This document shows, piece after piece, positions 60,251 through 64,000 of a stretch of 64,000 nucleotides of DNA (positions within the stretch are counted from its first letter, which is position 1; each line of letters opens with the position of its first letter). The notes under the pieces were generated by a model. It ran no database searches. It worked only from the letters and a program-made list of their open reading frames with translations, and had not been told where the DNA came from. The position numbers and the translations under genes are program-made. Where the stretch lies: NCBI GenBank assembly GCA_032654645.1, contig JAULAW010000002.1, positions 1 to 64,000 of the forward strand, given 5' to 3'. Origin of the DNA: CAITJF01 sp032654645. GTDB lineage: Bacteria > Pseudomonadota > Gammaproteobacteria > Burkholderiales > Gallionellaceae.

Positions 60251-61480
60251 TCACGCCAAACCGCCTGCGTGCAACGGGACAACCTTCGCGCCCACTTCTA
60301 TCGAATCCAAATAATCCGCCCAGTGCTGCATCATGCGCTTGCGTTCGGGCAGATACTCCGCCCGGTTATACGCGCCCCGCACTTCGTTGCGTTCGCAGTG
60401 GGCGAGCTGGCGCTCGATCACGTCAGGCTTGAACCCGGTTTCGTTGAGGATGGTGGAAGCCACCGCACGGAAGCCGTGGCCGGTCATCTTGCCTTTGTAG
60501 CCCAAGCGGTAGAGGGCGAACAGCATGGTGTTATTGCTGATGGGTTTGTCCCGGTTGCGACCGGGGAACACGAAGCGGCTACCGCAGGATATTTCCTTGA
60601 GTTCGGCCAGTATGGCAAGCGCCTGCCGTGCCAGCGGTACAACGTGCTCGGCTTTCATCTTCATGCGCCCGGCAGGGATGATCCACAAGGCGTTTCCCAA
60701 ATCAAACTCGCCCCACTCCGCGCCTATCAGTTCGTTGGTGCGCACAAAGGTTTGCGCCAGCAGTTGCAGGGCGAGGCGGGTTTGCTTGTCACCGGTTTCG
60801 TCATACTTGGCAATGGCGCGCAACAGGTCAGGCAGCTCTTCGGGGCGGACGGCGGATTGATGCTGCAATACATGCGGGGTGAGCGCGCCGCGCAGGTCGG
60901 TGGAGAGGTTGCGGGTGCAGCGCCCGGTGGCGATGCCGTAGCGGAAAACTTGCCCGCATATCTGTAACACCCTGTGCGCGAGGTCGTGCGCGCCGCGAGA
61001 TTCTATCTTGCGGATGGATTCCAGCAGCTCCGGCGCTTCTATCTGGCCTATCGGTCGTTTGCCAAGTACAGGAAAGATGCTGAGTTCGAGCAGCCGCTTC
61101 ACTCTGTTGGCATGGTGCGCAACCCATTTAATTTTTTGCTTGCCGTGCCACTCAAGGGCGACGGCCTCGAAGGAGTTTTCTGCCGCGAGCTTTTTGCGCA
61201 GGATTGTGGCCTTGCGTTCGGCGGAGGGATCGAGATCGGCTTGCAGTTGCTTGCGTAGCTCATCGCGCTTTTTCCGCGCATCGCTCAAGCTGACTTTTGG
61301 ATATACACCAACAGAGAGGGATTTTTCCTTGCCTACCTGCCAGTAACGCATCCGCCAATACTTCCGGCCATCCAGGTAAACCCACAGGTAAAGACCGTCG
61401 CCATCGTGGAGCTTGCGGATACCCGCCCCATTGCTGGTGGCGTTCTTGCATTCGGCAGCAGATAACAGGTTGGTGGCCAT
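60251..61480 (-). CDS. int: P4-type integrase
   Basis: 409-residue tyrosine recombinase with the N-terminal DUF4102 domain (GLYLWVYLDGRKYWRMRYWQ) of tRNA-targeting P4-type integrases. Catalytic residues: Arg in TFVRTNELIG, GHGFRAVAS (His-x-x-Arg), AHCERNEVRGAYNRA with the Tyr. ATG 61480 follows AGGAG. It sits next to the right att site and tRNA-Cys and reads away from the tRNA, the classic island layout. Confidence 0.93.
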   Translation of the reverse strand: MATNLLSAAECKNATSNGAGIRKLHDGDGLYLWVYLDGRKYWRMRYWQVGKEKSLSVGVYPKVSLSDARKKRDELRKQLQADLDPSAERKATILRKKLAAENSFEAVALEWHGKQKIKWVAHHANRVKRLLELSIFPVLGKRPIGQIEAPELLESIRKIESRGAHDLAHRVLQICGQVFRYGIATGRCTRNLSTDLRGALTPHVLQHQSAVRPEELPDLLRAIAKYDETGDKQTRLALQLLAQTFVRTNELIGAEWGEFDLGNALWIIPAGRMKMKAEHVVPLARQALAILAELKEISCGSRFVFPGRNRDKPISNNTMLFALYRLGYKGKMTGHGFRAVASTILNETGFKPDVIERQLAHCERNEVRGAYNRAEYLPERKRMMQHWADYLDSIEVGAKVVPLHAGGLA

Positions 61481-61592
61481 TGTGGTAACTCCTGACCGTG
61501 GTAATTTATTACTACGAAACTTACCACGGTTTAAGCCCAGATGCAATAGGATGTTACCACACTACACTGGACTACCTACCCACCCTAACACC

Positions 61593-61657
61593 GCGTATTT
61601 ACTTGGTTTTCAGGACGCTACCGGGCGAGTTAGGATGTGGAATTGGAGGCGGGGGTC
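61593..61657. mobile_element. Island right attachment site (attR-like)
   Basis: GCGTATTTAC (61593-61602), then TACCGGGCGAGTTAGGATGT (61619-61638) and the last bases of tRNA-Cys through 61657. It repeats the series at 47698-47750 with a different spacer between the first two blocks. TTACCAC-type boxes flank it. Confidence 0.78.
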
Positions 61658-61717
61658 GGAATCGAACCGGCGTCTACGGATTTGCAATCCGCTGCATAAC
61701 CATTTTGCTACCCCGCC
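61644..61717 (-). tRNA. tRNA-Cys (GCA)
   Basis: Minus strand: acceptor GGCGGGG pairs with CCCCGCC, discriminator T and encoded CCA (61644-61646); anticodon loop TTGCAAA gives GCA; T-arm GCCGGTTCGATTCCGAC. 74 bases. Its 3' end is the integration target of the island. Confidence 0.95.
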
Positions 61718-61748
61718 GTACTGAAAGTTACCGGGAGCGAAAAATTAA

Positions 61749-61769
61749 GGGAAAGCAAAGCGCTTTCCC
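61749..61769 (-). other. Spacer hairpin between tRNA-Gly and tRNA-Cys
   Basis: GGGAAAGC-AAAGC-GCTTTCCC, an 8-bp perfect stem in the intergenic part of the presumed tRNA-Gly/tRNA-Cys transcript. It may guide processing; no T-tract follows, so not a clear terminator. Confidence 0.5.
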
Positions 61770-61776
61770 ATAAAAT

Positions 61777-61852
<76 letters not shown>

Positions 61853-61867
61853 AAAAACGAAGTTCGC

Positions 61868-61895
61868 ATTATAGGGATATAGAAAGCAGTGTCAA
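61868..61895 (-). promoter_or_regulatory. Sigma-70 promoter for tRNA-Gly/tRNA-Cys
   Basis: Minus strand: consensus TTGACA (61890-61895), 16 bp, consensus TATAAT (61868-61873), with the start expected near 61861, about nine bases before tRNA-Gly. Both hexamers are perfect. Confidence 0.88.
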
Positions 61896-61960
61896 GAAAA
61901 ACGGTGTAGATGCACTTGATACAGGCAGTCATGTCTCCGCCACTATGAAGGGTATCGCTG

Positions 61961-61966
61961 TATAAT
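61961..61966 (+). promoter_or_regulatory. -10 box for tRNA-Leu
   Basis: Perfect TATAAT about 65 bases before tRNA-Leu; no good -35 at 16-18 bp. The leader carries a hairpin ATGAGTC-CTTT-GACTCAT (61980-61997). Confidence 0.55.
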
Positions 61967-62030
61967 CGACCAATGAGTGATGAGTCCTTTGACTCATACA
62001 TATCAACCTTGCTCCATCATGCCCGGGTGG

Positions 62031-62112
62031 TGAAATTGGTAGACACAACGGACTTAAAATCCGTCGCTTGGGTAAAACCAGCGTACCGGTTCGATTCCGG
62101 TTCCGGGCACCA
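62031..62112 (+). tRNA. tRNA-Leu (TAA)
   Basis: GCCCGGG/CCCGGGC-type acceptor (CCGGGCACCA end, CCA encoded), anticodon stem-loop ACGGA-CTTAAAA-TCCGT giving TAA, long variable arm CGCTTGGGTAAAACCAGCG and T-arm ACCGGTTCGATTCCGGT. 82 bases. It is divergent from tRNA-Gly/Cys. Confidence 0.95.
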
Positions 62113-62200
62113 AACCTTGTAAATACGCCACATTCATGTGTTTTACGCTTGTAAACGCTTTCATACTTTAACATCCATTTGCAACGTTTTGCCAGACCAA

Positions 62201-62262
62201 GTCTGACAAAAATCTGACAAATGCTGACAGCCCTTGCTAGTCATATGAGCTATTTGTCAGAC
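62201..62262. repeat. TCTGACAAA box cluster beside tRNA-Leu
   Basis: GTCTGACAAA at 62201-62210, TCTGACAAA at 62213-62221, a variant TGCTGACAG at 62222-62230 and the inverted TTTGTCAGAC at 62253-62262. Clustered short direct and inverted boxes just past a tRNA 3' end suggest recombinase arm-type sites of an element inserted at tRNA-Leu. Otherwise the gap 62113-62310 shows no gene. Confidence 0.45.
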
Positions 62263-62310
62263 TAAATCCACACATGCAGAATTCTGATGTGCGCCGCAGA
62301 TCAATTGCGA

Positions 62311-63981
62311 TCAATCCAACACAATGGCTTGGGAAGATGCACAAGGTACTAATGATTGCGCATCATCTATCTTGATGGCATCAGCGCTGGCCGAGGCGGA
62401 AGTTCCTGCCACAACATCAACCTGCACCGCCTCCAGCGTCTTGCTTACCCTGAGCGGGCGTATCGAAACAAATTTCGGCAAGCCATCACCATAAACAACC
62501 GAAACGCGCGGCGGCAAATTCAGCAGCATGTTGACATCAATGTAGCACCTCTCAGCCTGCCGGATGGCGCGCTCGCCCATCACGGTTTCAGCTTGCGCAA
62601 TATTCATCTCGATTTTCCGGGTCTCATCATCTACCTGAATTGTGCCGCTCATCGCCGCCAGCCATTCTGCCGTGGCCGGGTTCATTACACGGTAGCAGAT
62701 TTTAATGCGGCAATTTTCCACCACGGCATCCACCACCGCGTCGGGGTTCAAGTCTTTCGAGCAATCGCGCAAATCGCCCAAGCTCTGGTGTGCCAGCACC
62801 AGATGGACGCCCTTGTCGCGCGCCGCACCCAACCCTTCCAGCGCCGGGCGGGATAGGTGATACTTCACCTCGTCCAAGACGATGCAAACCGGTCGCAAGC
62901 CACCGGCAATGCGGTCACGACGTTCGGCAAGTTGTATCAGCCGCACCAGCAAAAAGCGCTGCACCGTTTTGATGATGTCGTTCCGCATCGAACCCACGAA
63001 ATATACACACCCGCCTTCCTCGATCACTTGGGCCAGATCAACACCTCCAGAAATTGCGTTAATGCTTGGCGTCTCGGCCAGCTCACGCAGTCGCCCGGCA
63101 AATTTCTCAGCCCCAGTGTTCGGGTCGTGCAGCACCTCGCGGCGCGCGGCATATACTTGCGCAATATTCAGATTTTGCGAGGCCATCAGCTTTGCCGTTG
63201 CCTGAGCCTCGCGCCGGTCGGCTATTCCGTAGAAGTCGCTGGCATCGCCCTTCTCGGTCAAACCGAACCCTGCCTGGAAAAGCTCGAATATCTCCTCCTC
63301 CGTCGCACCCGAGAACGGATTGAGCTGAGCGCCGTTCGGGCGGTTCAAGTTCACGAAGTGGAATGGCTTGCCCGCACGCTGCGCGGCATGGCGCATAACA
63401 TGGGGCGCCCATTCGTCATTTTTGGGATCGCAGTAGAACACGGATTCACCCCGCTCCATAAACTGTGCCGCCATCAGACATAGCGACACTCCCTTGCCCG
63501 CACCAGTGGTGCCTACAACCTGAATGTGAGGCACAGATGCGCTTTTCGGGAGGTTGATGTAAACCGGCTTCCTGTTTTCATCGAGCCCGAGGAAAACACC
63601 TTTTTTGTGGCTGATGAATGTCACTGGGTCAAAATCAATCGAGGCCTGCGGCAAGAATTTTGCAATCTCGCGCACATCGCTTTTGCGGTTCCGCTCCAGC
63701 GCTGTAGTTTTTTTGAAGCGCACCAGCACGGTATTGATGCGCGGGGTGATGAGTCGCAACCAAAACACAGCCATGAATATCCCGCCGATCCACAGCCCAA
63801 GCCAGGCTTGTGCATCATCAACTGGAATCGGAATCGGCTGAAACTCAAACCAAGAAAGCGTCCAATTCGTTGCGTAAAAGAAAGCTGGCGGGATAAGCGA
63901 CACACCGCCAAGAATCCAGAATAACGACCGCATGCGGCTCTCCGGTTTCAAGTTGAATACGAAAACAAAGAATGCAGACAT
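62311..63981 (-). CDS. TraD/TraG-type conjugative coupling ATPase
   Basis: At least 556 residues. N-terminal membrane helices (MRSLFWILGGVSLIPPAFFY and WLGLWIGGIFMAVFWLRLIT), then a hexameric ATPase domain with Walker A VVGTTGAGKG (near 156) and Walker B VCIVLDEVKYHL plus LVLAHQSLGDLRD. Type IV coupling proteins carry relaxosome DNA to the secretion channel. The frame stays open to the window edge in a hydrophobic stretch, so the true start may lie beyond 64000. It probably belongs to an integrative conjugative element whose other end is outside the window. Confidence 0.85.
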   Translation of the reverse strand: MSAFFVFVFNLKPESRMRSLFWILGGVSLIPPAFFYATNWTLSWFEFQPIPIPVDDAQAWLGLWIGGIFMAVFWLRLITPRINTVLVRFKKTTALERNRKSDVREIAKFLPQASIDFDPVTFISHKKGVFLGLDENRKPVYINLPKSASVPHIQVVGTTGAGKGVSLCLMAAQFMERGESVFYCDPKNDEWAPHVMRHAAQRAGKPFHFVNLNRPNGAQLNPFSGATEEEIFELFQAGFGLTEKGDASDFYGIADRREAQATAKLMASQNLNIAQVYAARREVLHDPNTGAEKFAGRLRELAETPSINAISGGVDLAQVIEEGGCVYFVGSMRNDIIKTVQRFLLVRLIQLAERRDRIAGGLRPVCIVLDEVKYHLSRPALEGLGAARDKGVHLVLAHQSLGDLRDCSKDLNPDAVVDAVVENCRIKICYRVMNPATAEWLAAMSGTIQVDDETRKIEMNIAQAETVMGERAIRQAERCYIDVNMLLNLPPRVSVVYGDGLPKFVSIRPLRVSKTLEAVQVDVVAGTSASASADAIKIDDAQSLVPCASSQAIVLD

Positions 63982-64000
63982 CCAACCGAGCTTTACAAAA

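Overview
The window looks like a chromosomal segment of a betaproteobacterium. The block exbB-exbD-lpxK-(Trm112-like)-kdsB-adk, the NarX/NarL-controlled narGHJI with two NarK proteins, and the GC-rich coding style fit a Nitrosomonadales/Gallionellaceae-type respiratory or lithotrophic organism. That placement is inference from gene content and style; no rRNA is present to confirm it.

Layout. (1) 111-5800: a same-strand cluster of a protein-kinase/AAA+ fusion, a Ycf35-like DUF1257 protein, an FGE/SUMF1-like protein, a DUF2997 protein and a second Ycf46-type AAA+ ATPase. This conserved but functionally open assembly is one of the two best candidates for an undescribed system. (2) 6207-8288: a toxin-antitoxin patch with broken PIN and ParE fragments, an MqsR/MqsA pair with a well-placed operator, and a VapBC-type pair. 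(3) 8422-11187: molybdate transporter modABC. (4) 11238-15196: an HPP-CBS membrane protein, an IS transposase and a beta-carbonic anhydrase. (5) 15552-28893: nitrate respiration, comprising narI, narJ, narH, narG, a 69-residue membrane protein, narK2-like, narK1-like, narL and narX. (6) 29390-34344: molybdenum-cofactor operon moaA-moeA-mobA-mobB-moaD-moaE-moaC. (7) 34357-44751: housekeeping and envelope genes. (8) 45010-47432: a graveyard of transposon and integrase fragments. (9) about 47.7-61.66 kb: a genomic island of about 14 kb inserted at the 3' end of tRNA-Cys. It carries a type III restriction-modification system, a small operon of HD hydrolase, unknown protein and SLOG-family protein, two tyrosine recombinases, AlpA, and a gene split by a 180-bp miniature transposable element. 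(10) 61644-62112: tRNA-Cys, tRNA-Gly and tRNA-Leu. (11) 62311 to the edge: a conjugative coupling protein that probably starts a second mobile element beside tRNA-Leu.

How the parts work together. Molybdate uptake (mod), cofactor synthesis (moa/moe/mob) and the Mo-dependent nitrate reductase with its transporters and nitrate sensor form one functional unit. Three promoters in it (narG, narK1-like, moaA) share an almost identical 80-bp architecture: a palindrome centred on CTAG, a second element TGTACTTCGGAAG at fixed spacing, then matching -35 and -10 hexamers. This is direct sequence evidence for one regulon. In the island, the overlapping HD/unknown/SLOG operon beside the type III R-M system suggests a nucleotide-signal-based defence module; that role is inference.
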